A stretch of 64,000 nt of DNA from contig BPKH01000005.1 of assembly GCA_026005035.1 (NCBI GenBank), forward strand, positions 186,001 through 250,000, read 5' to 3'. The stretch comes from Porticoccaceae bacterium (lineage in GTDB: Bacteria > Pseudomonadota > Gammaproteobacteria > Pseudomonadales > Porticoccaceae). The position numbers were made by a program, and so were the translations under genes. The notes beneath the pieces were generated by a model. That model was not told the origin of the DNA and did no database searches. It saw only the letters and a list, made by a program, of their open reading frames with translations. Positions 1-9,344 of the stretch are shown piece by piece (position 1 is the stretch's first letter; every line of letters starts with the position of its first letter).

Positions 1-2
1 CC

Positions 3-1613
3 CAGCTCACGGTGCGCTTCGGCCTCCTGCAGCACTTCCACGACTACGACTGGGGGTCGGGGGACGTCTTCCTGGCCAACGATCCCGACTTCGGCGGCGG
101 CCACCTGCCCGACTACAACGTCTACGCTCCGGTGTTCGACGACGCCGGGGAGCTGGTCGTGGTGCAGTGCCTGCAGGCTCACCAGGGGGACACCGGCGGT
201 AAGGACCCCGGGGGGTTCACCCTGGAGGCCACCGACCTGTTCACCGAAGGGGTGATCTTCCCCTGCCTGAAACTGGTGCACCGCGGCCAGTTGCGCAAAG
301 ACGTCTTCGACATGGTGGTGCGCAACAACCGCTTCCCCTCCTTCGCCGGGGACCTGGCGGCGATGATCGGCGGGGTGCAACACGCTGCCCGCCTCCTCCA
401 GGAGCTGATCCGCAAGTGGGGCACCGAGACGGTCAAGGCGGCGATCAACTTCGTCATCGACAACACCGAGCGGCGGGTGCGGGAAGAGGTGGCTCGCTGG
501 CCCGACGGGGTGTACACCGGCGAGGTGTTCATCGACCACGACGCCATCGGCGCCCACCAGGACATCCGGGTGTTCGTCACCTGCACCGTCAAGGGGGATC
601 AGCTCACGGTGGACCTCACCGGCACCGACGACCGCCCCGACCTGGTGGGGGTATGGAACACCTTCGGCAACAGCCGCAGCTACATCATGACCCAGGTGGT
701 GGCGATGATGGACCCCACCATCGACAAGAACGAGGGCTTCTTCAACGCCATCGAGATGATCATCCCCGAGGGCACCATCGCCCACCCGCCGCCCAACAAG
801 CCGGCGGCCTTGGGTTCCTTCCACCCCGCCTGCGAGATCACCGAGGCGGTGTGCCTCGCCCTCTCCCGGGTGGTGCCGGAGCGGGCCGCGCCCCAGGTGT
901 ACAAGATGGGCATGCCCAACGCGGTCATCGGCTTTGACGAGCGGGGCGTGATGTGGATGGACCAGGGGGTGGATTCCCGCACCTGCGATGCCTCGGCGGT
1001 GCAGGGCATCGACGGCTGGGGCTCCTGTCCCGCCGCCCTCGGCAACCTGCTCTTGGCCCAGGCCGAGGACGCCGAGAGCCGCTTTCCGGTGATCAACCTG
1101 AGCCGCGAGATGACCACCGATTCCGAGGGCGCGGGCCGCTGGCGGGGCATGCCGGGCAGCCTCAACGTCAAGAAGATCCTCAAGCCCGCCTCCGCCATGG
1201 CCTGGATGGTGAGCGTGCGCCATCCCCTGCGGGGGATGTGCGGCGGCGACGACGCCAGCCCCTACAGCAACCGCTTCCGCGTGGGCGAACCGCAAGAGCA
1301 CCTGATCGAGGTGTCGGCCAACGAGTTTCTCCCGGCCGGTTCGGTGATCGCCTACCAGTACGGGGGTGGTGGCGGTTTCGAGCCGGCCATCCTGCGCGAC
1401 CCCGAGGCGGTGCGGGAGGACGTGCTCGACGAGATCGTCAGCCTTGAGCGGGCGCGCACCAAGTACGGGGTGGTGTTCCGCGGCAGCCTCGAGAACTACG
1501 ACCTGGAGGTGGACTATCCGGCCACCGAGGCCCTGCGGCGGCGCATGGCCGCCGAGCAGGGGATCGCCCTCGAAGCGACGACTCCTCCGGCTGCACGGGA
1601 AGCGACGGCATGA
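3..1613 (+). CDS. Hydantoinase B/oxoprolinase family subunit, 5' end cut by window
   Basis: The reading frame is open from the window edge, and the GTG at 12 is internal. The family motif GDVFLANDPDFGGGHLPD lies only about 20 codons in, whereas it normally sits 70-100 residues from the start, so the N-terminus is missing. It is the HyuB partner of the HyuA-type protein that starts at 1610 (ATGA overlap). Families with this pair (5-oxoprolinase, hydantoinases, acetone or acetophenone carboxylases) use ATP to open rings or carboxylate ketones. Next to CoA-transferases, a ketone carboxylase-like role is as likely as hydantoin hydrolysis; the substrate cannot be read from sequence. Confidence 0.9.
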   Translation, partial: QLTVRFGLLQHFHDYDWGSGDVFLANDPDFGGGHLPDYNVYAPVFDDAGELVVVQCLQAHQGDTGGKDPGGFTLEATDLFTEGVIFPCLKLVHRGQLRKDVFDMVVRNNRFPSFAGDLAAMIGGVQHAARLLQELIRKWGTETVKAAINFVIDNTERRVREEVARWPDGVYTGEVFIDHDAIGAHQDIRVFVTCTVKGDQLTVDLTGTDDRPDLVGVWNTFGNSRSYIMTQVVAMMDPTIDKNEGFFNAIEMIIPEGTIAHPPPNKPAALGSFHPACEITEAVCLALSRVVPERAAPQVYKMGMPNAVIGFDERGVMWMDQGVDSRTCDASAVQGIDGWGSCPAALGNLLLAQAEDAESRFPVINLSREMTTDSEGAGRWRGMPGSLNVKKILKPASAMAWMVSVRHPLRGMCGGDDASPYSNRFRVGEPQEHLIEVSANEFLPAGSVIAYQYGGGGGFEPAILRDPEAVREDVLDEIVSLERARTKYGVVFRGSLENYDLEVDYPATEALRRRMAAEQGIALEATTPPAAREATA

Positions 1614-3682
1614 GCTACCGGGTGGGCATCGACATCGGCGGCACCTTCACCGATTTCGCCCTCCTCGATGGCGAGCGGGTGGTGATGTACAAGAACCTGA
1701 GCACCCCCGCCGACCGCTCCGTGGGGGTGATGGAGGGGCTCGCGTGGCTCGCCGATCACGAGGGGTTGTCCCTGGCCGACTTCCTGGGCCGCTGCGAGGC
1801 CATCGTCCACGGCACCACGGTGGCCGACAACACCCTGATCGAGATGAACGGCGCGGTCACCGGGCTCATCACCACGGCCGGTTTTCGCGACGAGCTGGAA
1901 TACCGGCGGGGCTTCAAGGAGGACATCTGGGACGTGCGCCTGCCGCCCTTCCCCCACATCGCGCCCCGCCGGCGCCGCCTGGGGGTGCCGGAGCGGATCC
2001 TCCACGACGGCTCGGTCTATAAGCCCCTGGACGAAGAGGCGGTGCGCCTCGCCTGCCGGCGCCTGGCCAAGCAAAAGGTGGAGTCGGTGGCGATCTCGTT
2101 TCTCTTTTCCTTCGTCAATCCGGCCCACGAGCTGCGCGCCGCGGAGATCGTCGCCGAGGAGCTGCCCGGGGTGCATCTCTCCCTGTCCCACCGGGTGTTG
2201 CCCCGGGCGCCGGAATACGACCGGACCAGCACCACGGTGGTCAACGCCTACGTGGCGCCGCGGGTTTCGGCCTACCTGGAGCGCCTCGCGGAGCGGCTGG
2301 CCGAGGCCGGCTACCGCAATCGGCTTCTGGTGATGCAGGCCTCGGGGGGGGTGATGACCAAGGCCTACATCGAGGGGGCGCCGATCCGGGTGCTCGCCTC
2401 CGGGCCGGCCGGGGGGGTGATCGGCTCGGCCCACGTGGGGCTCGCCAAGGGCTGCGAGAACCTGCTGTGCGTCGACATGGGGGGCACCTCCTACGACATC
2501 TCCCTGGTGCTCGGCGGCCGGGCGCCGGCCGTCTCCGGCTGGAACGTCCACCACCGCTACGTGGTGGGGGTGCCGATGATCCAGGTGGAAACCCTGGGCG
2601 CGGGGGGCGGCTCCATCTGCCACGTCCACAACGGCACCATCGCCGTCGGCCCCCGCTCGGCCGGCGCCGACCCGGGGCCCATCTGCTACGGCCGCGGCGG
2701 CCGCGAGCCGACGGTGACGGACGCCCTCCTGGTGCTCGGCATCCTCTCCCCCGAGGCCACCTTCGCCGGCGGCAGCTTCTCCCTCACCACCGAGGGGGTC
2801 TGGGAGGCTTTCGGCGAGCTGGGCCGGCAGATGGGCTACGGCCCCGAGGAGGCCGCCTTCGACTGCTTCCGGGTGGTCAACGCCAACATGGTCCAGGGGG
2901 TGCGGCGGGCCACCGCGCGCCGGGGCATCGATCCCCGGGAACTGGTGATGATGGCCTATGGCGGCAACGGGCCCGTGTTCGCTGCCATCCAGGCCGAAGA
3001 GCTGGGCATCCCCCGGGTGCTGGTGCCCAAGACCTCGCCCACCTTCTCCGCCCTCGGCACCCTGGTGGCCAACCCGCGCATCGACGAGGAACGTTCCTAC
3101 ATCGCCCCGGCCGATGCCCTCGACGTGGAGCGGATGAAGGCGTTGTGGCGGGCACTGGAAGAGCGCGCCGCCCACTTCTTCGCCGAGGCGGGGTTCGACC
3201 CCGGCGAGGTGGTGGCCGAGTACCAACTGAACATGCGCTACCCCGGACAGAACTTCAATCTCTCCTTCAACATCCACGTGGCCCGGGGGCTGGGCGATCT
3301 CTCCTTCGCGGACGAGGGGCTCGGTCGGCGAGCCATCGCCGCCTTCAACCGCCGCCACCAGGAGGAGTACGGCCACGTGCGCGAGCACGAGGTGCCCGAG
3401 GTGGCGGGGGTTCGCCTCGCCACCTCGGTGGAGACACCCGTGCCGAAAGTCCGCCACGGCTTCACCGCTCCGGTGGTGCGGGCGCGGGCGCAGCGCAGCC
3501 GGCGCGCCAACCTCGGGGAGGGGTTCGTGGAGGTGGACGTCTTCCGCGGCGCCGAGCTCGCCCCCGGCCACGAGGTGGTGGGGCCGGCCATCGTCGAGGA
3601 GGATTTCACCACCATCGTCATCTACCCCGGGTGGAAGGCGCGGGTGGACGACGCCGGCGACTACGAGCTTGTGCGGGGGTAG
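1610..3682 (+). CDS. Hydantoinase A/oxoprolinase family subunit (ATPase half)
   Basis: A 690-residue protein of typical length. The N-terminus has the actin-like ATPase phosphate motif GIDIGGTFTDFALL (residues 6-19), followed by GTTVADNTLIE, ASGPAGGVIGS near 265 and CVDMGGTSYDISLV near 288. All are conserved in the HyuA/OplaH/acetone-carboxylase beta family. The ATG overlaps the stop of the HyuB gene, so the two are translationally coupled and should form one complex. No biotin or acetyl-CoA carboxylase gene is nearby. The start is fixed by the overlap and by the position of the first glycine motif. Confidence 0.93.
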   Translation: MSYRVGIDIGGTFTDFALLDGERVVMYKNLSTPADRSVGVMEGLAWLADHEGLSLADFLGRCEAIVHGTTVADNTLIEMNGAVTGLITTAGFRDELEYRRGFKEDIWDVRLPPFPHIAPRRRRLGVPERILHDGSVYKPLDEEAVRLACRRLAKQKVESVAISFLFSFVNPAHELRAAEIVAEELPGVHLSLSHRVLPRAPEYDRTSTTVVNAYVAPRVSAYLERLAERLAEAGYRNRLLVMQASGGVMTKAYIEGAPIRVLASGPAGGVIGSAHVGLAKGCENLLCVDMGGTSYDISLVLGGRAPAVSGWNVHHRYVVGVPMIQVETLGAGGGSICHVHNGTIAVGPRSAGADPGPICYGRGGREPTVTDALLVLGILSPEATFAGGSFSLTTEGVWEAFGELGRQMGYGPEEAAFDCFRVVNANMVQGVRRATARRGIDPRELVMMAYGGNGPVFAAIQAEELGIPRVLVPKTSPTFSALGTLVANPRIDEERSYIAPADALDVERMKALWRALEERAAHFFAEAGFDPGEVVAEYQLNMRYPGQNFNLSFNIHVARGLGDLSFADEGLGRRAIAAFNRRHQEEYGHVREHEVPEVAGVRLATSVETPVPKVRHGFTAPVVRARAQRSRRANLGEGFVEVDVFRGAELAPGHEVVGPAIVEEDFTTIVIYPGWKARVDDAGDYELVRG

Positions 3683-3684
3683 CC

Positions 3685-4846
3685 GTGGGCGCGCTGAGCG
3701 GCTTTCGCGTTCTGGAGTGGGCGAGCGGCGTGGCCGCCGAGCAGTGCGGGCGCCTGCTCGCCGACTTCGGCGCCGAGGTGATCAAGGTGGAACCGCCCGA
3801 GGGCAGCCCCACCCGCCGCCTCGTCCCCCGGGTCGAGGAGGGCGAGGCGCTGGAGTCGAGCGGGCTCTTCGCCCTGCTCAACGCCGGCAAGCGCTCCGTG
3901 GTGCTCGATCCCCAGGCCCCCGCCGCGCGCGACGCCTGGGAGCGGCTGTTGGCCGCGGCCGACGTCCTGGTGGTCGACCGGAACCGCGCGGCGCTCGCCG
4001 AGCTGGCACTGGATCCGGAGCGCCTCGAGGCGCGCCGCCCCGACCTGGTGGCGGTGGCCATCACCCCCTTCGGGCTGGACGCCTCTCTGGAGGCGGTGGA
4101 CCTCAACGTCTTCCACGCCAGCGGCTGGGGCTACCACACCCCGAGCGGGCGCGACAACAGCGCCCCGCCCCTCAAGGGTCCCGGGCGCTTCCTGGCCAGC
4201 TACGAGGCGGGCCTCGACGGCGCCCTCTGTGCGGTGGCGGCCCTCTTCGACCGTCTGCGCACCGGGCGCGGGCGCTTCGTCGACGTCTCCGCCCAGGCGG
4301 TGCTCGCCGCGCGCGCGGACTACGTCTTGAGTCCCATGGTGGCGGGGGACCTGCCCGTCAGTCGCGACCGGCGCGCCTTCGACCTCGCCGGCCCCTCGGG
4401 GATCTTCGCCTGCCGCGAGGGGTGGGTGTACCTGTGGATGTCGGCGCCCGGCCACTGGCGGGCGCTCGGCGAACTGATGGGCCGGCCCGCCCTGGATGAC
4501 GGATTTTCCGGAGAATTGGCTCGAGCGCGGCTGCACCCCGGAACGGGTGGAGCGGGTGCGGCGAGAGCTCGCCCGCTGGCTTGCCGGCGAAGACCGCCAC
4601 GAGGTCTCCGAGCGCGCCCAGCGGCTGGGGCTGACCATGGTGCCCCTGCACACGGCGCCCGATCTGCTCGCCGATCCCCAGTACCGCCACCGCGGCTACT
4701 TCCGCCCCATCCGCCACCCGGAACTGGGCGAGGTGGTCCACCCCGGGGTCCCCTATCGGCTGTCGCGCACCCCGGCCGGACCGGCCGGGCCGGCCCCCCG
4801 GCTGGGCGAGGACAGCGACCGCTGGCTCGCGGGAGAGGCGCCATGA
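3685..4846 (+). pseudogene. CaiB/BaiF class III CoA-transferase, single frameshift, catalytic Asp absent
   Basis: The GTG at 3685 is two bases past the HyuA stop. The frame runs through LSGFRVLEWASGVAAEQCGR and the CoA-binding fold to GRPALDD (about 4500). Homology then continues one frame over (FPENWLERG to the stop at 4846), so one extra base lies near 4496. In the unshifted frame there is no stop and the reading runs in frame into the next gene. The site that aligns with the catalytic Asp of formyl-CoA transferase (Asp169) is Ser172, in SYEAGLDG. Either this is a non-catalytic partner of the next gene or it is degenerate; the frameshift could be a sequencing error. Confidence 0.8.
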
Positions 4847-6042
4847 GGGCGCGCGGCGGGCCCCTGGCGGGCATTCGGGTGCTGGAGCTCACCAAGGTGT
4901 GGGCGGGGCCCGAGGTGGGCAAGCTGTTCGCCTACCTGGGGGCGGAGGTGATCCGGGTGGAGAGCGAGGCGTCGCTGGACGTCACGCGCATCTACGGCGT
5001 CGACGACCCCGACGACTCCCCCGGCTTCCAGTCGGTGAACCAGGAAAAGCTGAGCGTGCGGCTCAACGTCAAGACGCCCGAGGGGGTCGCCCTGGTGCTG
5101 CGCCTCGCCGAGCGGTGCGACGTGTTGGTGGAAAACCTGCGCCCCGGGGCGGTGGCGCGGCTCGGCCTCGACTATCCCCGGGTGGCGGCGGTGCGCCCGG
5201 ACATCGTCTACGTCTCCATGGGCATGTACGGCGCCGAGGGCCCGCTCGCCCACCAGACCGGTTACGCTCCCTGTTTTGCCGCCCTGGGGGGCGTGAGCGC
5301 CCTGGTGGGAGAGGAGGGCGGCGTGCCGGAGGGGATCAACGTCCGCTACGGCGACGCCACCTTCGGCGCCGCGGCAACGCTCGCCGCCCTCGCCGCCCTG
5401 GTGCACCGGGCGCGCACCGGCGAGGGCCAATTCGTGGACGTCTCGGCGGTGGAGACCATGACCAGCATGGTGGGCGACGCGGTGATGGCCTACACCCTCA
5501 AGGGCGAGGTCGCAAGCTGCGACGGCAACCGCCACCCGGAGATGGCGCCCCACGGCGTCTACCCCTGCGCCGAGGGTACCTGGCTCGCCTTGGCCTGTGC
5601 CGACGACGCCATGTGGGGGCGGTTGGCGCAGGCCATGGGGCGGCCGGAGCTGGCGGCGGATCCCCGCTACGCCACCTTGGCGGCGCGCAAGGCGCGGGAG
5701 CGGGAGCTGGACCAGCTGATCGCCGCCTGGACCGCGCCCCAACCGGTGGACCAGCTGGCGGCGAGGCTGCAGGAGGCGGGCGTGGCGGCCACCGCGAGCG
5801 CGAGCTCCCTCGACCTGGTGGCCGATCCCCTGCTCTGGGCGCGCGGATTCTTCGTGGAGGTGACCGACGGGGCCGGGCGCACCAAGACCACCACCGGCGC
5901 CCCCTGGAGGATGAGTCGCCCGGCCCGCATCGAGCGCGGCGCCCCCCTGCTCGGCGAACACGACGACTACGTGCTGGGCGAGCTCCTCGGCCTTTCCGAA
6001 GAGGAGCGCCGGGCGCTCGCCGCGCGGGGCGTGGCGCGATGA
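4843..6042 (+). CDS. CaiB/BaiF class III CoA-transferase
   Basis: A 399-residue protein that starts at the ATG overlapping the previous stop. It opens with LAGIRVLELTKVWAGPEVGK, the CaiB/BaiF signature. The catalytic aspartate is present: Asp171 in YGDATFG, followed by the family ARTGEGQFVDVS segment. Such enzymes move CoA between acyl groups through an aspartyl-CoA thioester. With the upstream Asp-less paralogue it may form a heteromer, as in some two-gene class III transferases. The donor and acceptor are unknown; the neighbours suggest an oxygenated cyclic acid. Confidence 0.92.
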   Translation: MRARGGPLAGIRVLELTKVWAGPEVGKLFAYLGAEVIRVESEASLDVTRIYGVDDPDDSPGFQSVNQEKLSVRLNVKTPEGVALVLRLAERCDVLVENLRPGAVARLGLDYPRVAAVRPDIVYVSMGMYGAEGPLAHQTGYAPCFAALGGVSALVGEEGGVPEGINVRYGDATFGAAATLAALAALVHRARTGEGQFVDVSAVETMTSMVGDAVMAYTLKGEVASCDGNRHPEMAPHGVYPCAEGTWLALACADDAMWGRLAQAMGRPELAADPRYATLAARKARERELDQLIAAWTAPQPVDQLAARLQEAGVAATASASSLDLVADPLLWARGFFVEVTDGAGRTKTTTGAPWRMSRPARIERGAPLLGEHDDYVLGELLGLSEEERRALAARGVAR

Positions 6043-6074
6043 GCGGGGGGAGGGCCGAAGAGGGAGGGAAGGCG

Positions 6075-7103
6075 ATGCCGGAGACCCTGTTCGCATTCGA
6101 CCAGCGCAACTATCGGGACTGCCAGCGGGCCTACCGCGGGCCCGGCGAGCGGGAGTACTACCTGGGGGACTACACCATCGAGGGCGGCGCGGTGGTGGAC
6201 GTGCGCGCCGAGCGCAAGGGGGTGGGCTCCTACTCCCTCATCCGCTTGCGCTCCCGCTCCCGCCTGAATTTCACCCGCTCCTGGAGCCACATCCGCGAGG
6301 ATGCCACCGACGTGGTGGTGCTCTGGTTCGTGCGCCGGGGACGGCTCGCCGTCACCCATCCCGGCGGGGAGGTGAGCGCCGCCGCCGGCGAGTTCGCCCT
6401 CACCCAGTCCCTGTCCCCCTTCACCATCCAGTGCCTGCCCGACGTCGAGGGGCAGTTCGAGGTCTTCCACCTGGTGGCGCCGAGCCACCGCTTCCGCCGC
6501 CACCTGGAGCGCGAGCCTCGCCCGGCCCTGGCCCTGCCCGCGGAGGTGCGCGAGCTCTCGCTGGCCGAGCGCATCCTGGCCGACGTCTTCGAGGCCGATG
6601 GCCTGTTGCCGGCGGATCTGGAGGCGTCGTTGGTGGAGGACGCCCTGGCCGTGGTGGCGGCGGCCCTGGCGAGGCGGGAGGAGTGCCTGCGCGTGCGCCG
6701 CAGTCTGCCCGAACAGCGCCTCGCCGAGGTCCTGCGCTACATCGACCTGCACCTGTCCGATCCCTCCCTGAGTGCCGCCGCCGTGGCCCGGGCCTGCGGC
6801 ATCTCCCCCCGCTACCTGTCGTTCCTGCTCAAGCGCCACGGCAGCCGCTTTTCCGACCTGGTCTGGGAGAAGCGCCTCTCCGTGGCGGCCCATTGGCTGG
6901 CCACCTCGGCGCCCTCGGAGATCTCCATCGCCGAGGTGGCCTTTCGGGTGGGCTTCAAGAGTCCCGCCCACTTTTCCCGCATGTTCAAGCGGGTGTTCCG
7001 CAAGGGACCCCGCCAGTACCGCGCCGAGGCTCAGGTGTCGCGGGGCGCTGCGCGTCCCCGGGGGACGGCGCGGGCCCCGGTCAACGAGGAGGATGCCCCA
7101 TGA
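6075..7103 (+). CDS. AraC family transcriptional regulator
   Basis: A 342-residue protein. The N-terminal 200 residues resemble the AraC-binding-like (FeaR-type) sensor domain, with GDYTIEGGAVVDVRAER. The C-terminal 100 residues form a double helix-turn-helix (AAAVARACGISPRYLSFLLK, then ISIAEVAFRVGFKSPAHFSR and FKRVFRKGPRQYR). The start at 6075 follows a strong ribosome site (GAGGGAGGGAAGG); the ATG at 6039 overlaps the previous stop and is an alternative. It is the only full-length regulator gene in the catabolic island, so it is the likely effector-responsive activator of this set. Confidence 0.9.
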   Translation: MPETLFAFDQRNYRDCQRAYRGPGEREYYLGDYTIEGGAVVDVRAERKGVGSYSLIRLRSRSRLNFTRSWSHIREDATDVVVLWFVRRGRLAVTHPGGEVSAAAGEFALTQSLSPFTIQCLPDVEGQFEVFHLVAPSHRFRRHLEREPRPALALPAEVRELSLAERILADVFEADGLLPADLEASLVEDALAVVAAALARREECLRVRRSLPEQRLAEVLRYIDLHLSDPSLSAAAVARACGISPRYLSFLLKRHGSRFSDLVWEKRLSVAAHWLATSAPSEISIAEVAFRVGFKSPAHFSRMFKRVFRKGPRQYRAEAQVSRGAARPRGTARAPVNEEDAP

Positions 7104-8407
7104 GCGAAGTTGCCGAACCCTTCACCAGCTGTCCCGCCCGCGAGATCGATCTGGGGCGGGCGAGCCTGGCCGACCCCCTCATCCAGGCCCATCCCTTCGA
7201 GTTCTACTGGGCGCTGCGCCACCGCGACCCCGTGCACTACGACGAGCGCCTGGGCATGTGGCTGGTGTCGCGCTACGAGGACGTGGTGGCGGTGCTGCGC
7301 GACCCAGAGACCTTTTCCGACAAACTGGGCTACGAGGCCCAGTACGCCAGCGGCTACTTCGAGGAGTTCAAGGCGATCCTGGAGCGGGAGGGGGGCGGCT
7401 TCTTCCCCGACGCCATCAAGAGCGATCCCCCCTACCACACCCGAGTGCGCAAGCTGTTGGAGAAGGCCTTCACCGCTCATCGGGTGCGGAGCCTGGAGCC
7501 CGGCATCACCCGGGTGATCGTCGAGCTGATCGAGGCCATGGCCGAGCGCGCCGCGCGGGGTGAGGCGGTGGACGGGGTGCGGGAGTTCGCCATCCCCCTC
7601 ACCATCCGGGTGATCTGCGAGCAGTTGGGGATCGCCCACTACAACGCCGAAAAGATCTCCCGCTGGTCGGAGGCGGTCACCGCCCAGATCGGGCGCATGC
7701 AGGACCGCGAACAGATGATCGAGAACGCCCGCCAGATCTGCGAGCTGCAGCACTTCCTGATCGCCGAGATCCGCGACCGGCAGCAGCACCCGAAGGAGGA
7801 CATGATCTCCGACCTGGTCCACGCGGTCACCGAGGACGGCAGCCGCCTCACCTTCGAGGAGACGGTCTCCCTGGTGCGGGCGCTGATCATCGCCGGCAAT
7901 GACACCACCGCCACGGCGCTTGGCAACCTGCTGTTCGTCCTCGCCAATCAGCCGGAACTGGCCGCGCGACTCGCCGCCAACGCCGCCGACGATCGATTCC
8001 TCACCCGCTTCGTCGAAGAGCTGTTGCGCTACCTGCCCCCGGTGCACGGGCTCGCCAAGATGACCACCCGGGAGACGGAGCTGGGCGGCGCGAGGCTGCC
8101 CAAGCACGCCCACGTGCTGGTGCTCTACGCCTCGGCCAACGACGACGAGACCCATTTCCGCTGTCCGCGCCGCTTCGACCTGGAGCGGGAAAACCTGGGC
8201 ACCCACGTGGCCTTCGGGGTGGGCATCCACCGCTGCGTGGGCGCGCCGCTTGCCCGCCTGGAGATCAAGCTGGCCACCCGCGAACTGGTCAGCCGTCTCG
8301 CCGACTTCAAGCTCCTCGTCGAACCGGGCGAGATCCGCTTCAAACCCACGGTGGCGACCCACACCATGGAGTCGCTGCCCATCACCTTCCGCCGCCGCGC
8401 GGCTTGA
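7100..8407 (+). CDS. Cytochrome P450 (1)
   Basis: A 435-residue soluble bacterial P450. It shows the I-helix oxygen-activation motif AGNDTTA, the K-helix ExxR (ELLR in FVEELLRYLP) and the heme loop FGVGIHRCVG with Cys379 as axial ligand. The ATG overlaps the AraC stop (ATGA), so it is co-transcribed with the regulator. Class I P450s need a ferredoxin and a reductase; none is adjacent, although a Rieske ferredoxin lies at 23.1 kb. The substrate is unknown. The SDR that follows could oxidise the alcohol it forms. Confidence 0.95.
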   Translation: MSEVAEPFTSCPAREIDLGRASLADPLIQAHPFEFYWALRHRDPVHYDERLGMWLVSRYEDVVAVLRDPETFSDKLGYEAQYASGYFEEFKAILEREGGGFFPDAIKSDPPYHTRVRKLLEKAFTAHRVRSLEPGITRVIVELIEAMAERAARGEAVDGVREFAIPLTIRVICEQLGIAHYNAEKISRWSEAVTAQIGRMQDREQMIENARQICELQHFLIAEIRDRQQHPKEDMISDLVHAVTEDGSRLTFEETVSLVRALIIAGNDTTATALGNLLFVLANQPELAARLAANAADDRFLTRFVEELLRYLPPVHGLAKMTTRETELGGARLPKHAHVLVLYASANDDETHFRCPRRFDLERENLGTHVAFGVGIHRCVGAPLARLEIKLATRELVSRLADFKLLVEPGEIRFKPTVATHTMESLPITFRRRAA

Positions 8408-8417
8408 GGGGGCCACC

Positions 8418-9263
8418 GTGGCGGGAGAACTCGAAGGCAAGGTGGCGGTGGTCACCGGCGGCGGCTCGGGGATCGGCCGGGCGAGCGCCCTGCGCTTCGC
8501 CGGGGCGGGGGCGCGGGTGGTGGTGGCCGATCTCGACGAGGCCCGCGCCCGCCAGGTGGCCGAGGAGATCGGCGAGGCCGCCCGGGCATTTCGCGTCGAC
8601 GTGGCGCGGGCCGAGGAGGTGGAAGCCCTGGTGGCCTTTGCGGTGGCGGAGTTCGGGCGATTGGACGTGATGTTCAACAACGCCGGGATCTCCGGCGCCC
8701 AGCATCCCCGCTTGCTGGAGGACGACCTGGGGGACTTCACCCGGGTGATCGGCGTCAATCTCTTCGGCGTCATGGCCGGCACCCGGGCCGCCGCCCGCCA
8801 CATGGCGGAGCGCGGCGGCGGCGCGATCCTCAACAACGCCTCCATCGCCGGGCTCTTGGCCGGCCAGGCCCTCTACAGCTACCGGGTGTCCAAGGCGGGG
8901 GTGATCCACTTCACCAAGTGCGCCGCCATCGACCTGGCCGAGTACGGGATCCGGGTCAACTGTCTGGTGCCGGGCCACATCCGCACGCCGCTTTCCGCCT
9001 TCACCCTGCCCGGCATGAGCGAGGAACAGATGGCGCGCCTGCGCGAAGCCTTGGCGCCGGTGTGGGACGCCAATCAGCCCTTGAAGCGCCACGGCCGCCC
9101 CGAGGACGTGGCCGAGGCGGCGCTCTTTCTGGTGAGCGATCGCGCCGCCCAGATCACTGGGGTGGCGCTGCCGGTGGACGGCGGGATCACCGCCGGTGAT
9201 CCGGTGAACCATCTGGCCGAGCTCCTCGCCGCCCGCGCCCGGGTGCTCGGCGAGGGGGGATGA
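8418..9263 (+). CDS. Short-chain dehydrogenase/reductase (1)
   Basis: A 281-residue classical SDR. It has the cofactor motif TGGGSGIG, the aspartate after beta-2 (VVVADLDEA) that favours NAD+, the NNAG motif, and catalytic Ser (NNASIAG) with Tyr and Lys in YRVSK. The GTG at 8418 starts ten bases after the P450 stop. The C-terminal extension after VDGGI is a little longer than usual. It probably oxidises a secondary alcohol, possibly the P450 product, but could work as a ketoreductase. Confidence 0.92.
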   Translation: MAGELEGKVAVVTGGGSGIGRASALRFAGAGARVVVADLDEARARQVAEEIGEAARAFRVDVARAEEVEALVAFAVAEFGRLDVMFNNAGISGAQHPRLLEDDLGDFTRVIGVNLFGVMAGTRAAARHMAERGGGAILNNASIAGLLAGQALYSYRVSKAGVIHFTKCAAIDLAEYGIRVNCLVPGHIRTPLSAFTLPGMSEEQMARLREALAPVWDANQPLKRHGRPEDVAEAALFLVSDRAAQITGVALPVDGGITAGDPVNHLAELLAARARVLGEGG

Positions 9264-9277
9264 GAAGACCTACGAGC

Positions 9278-9309
9278 CGCTCCGCCGGGCCGCTCGGGCG
9301 GGCGGAGCG
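9278..9309 (+). repeat. Hairpin between SDR and TonB receptor
   Basis: CGCTCCGCC (9278-9286) pairs exactly with GGCGGAGCG (9301-9309), a 9-bp stem with a 14-base loop. There is no T-run after it, so it is more likely an RNA processing or stability element, or an attenuator, than a strong intrinsic terminator. Confidence 0.35.
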
Positions 9310-9344
9310 CCGGTACCAAAACCAACAAAGAGGGGAGGACCACC

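Noticed and set aside
1514-3571. Long minus-strand open frame opposite HyuA
   Set aside because: Composition is typical of the antisense of a high-GC gene (rich in His, Gly, Ala); HyuA itself has clear family motifs.
2467-6042. Single 1191-codon open frame spanning HyuA end and both CoA-transferases
   Set aside because: Its first part is out of frame with HyuA and its middle part is out of frame with the real transferase C-terminus. It arises from GC-rich sequence plus one indel.
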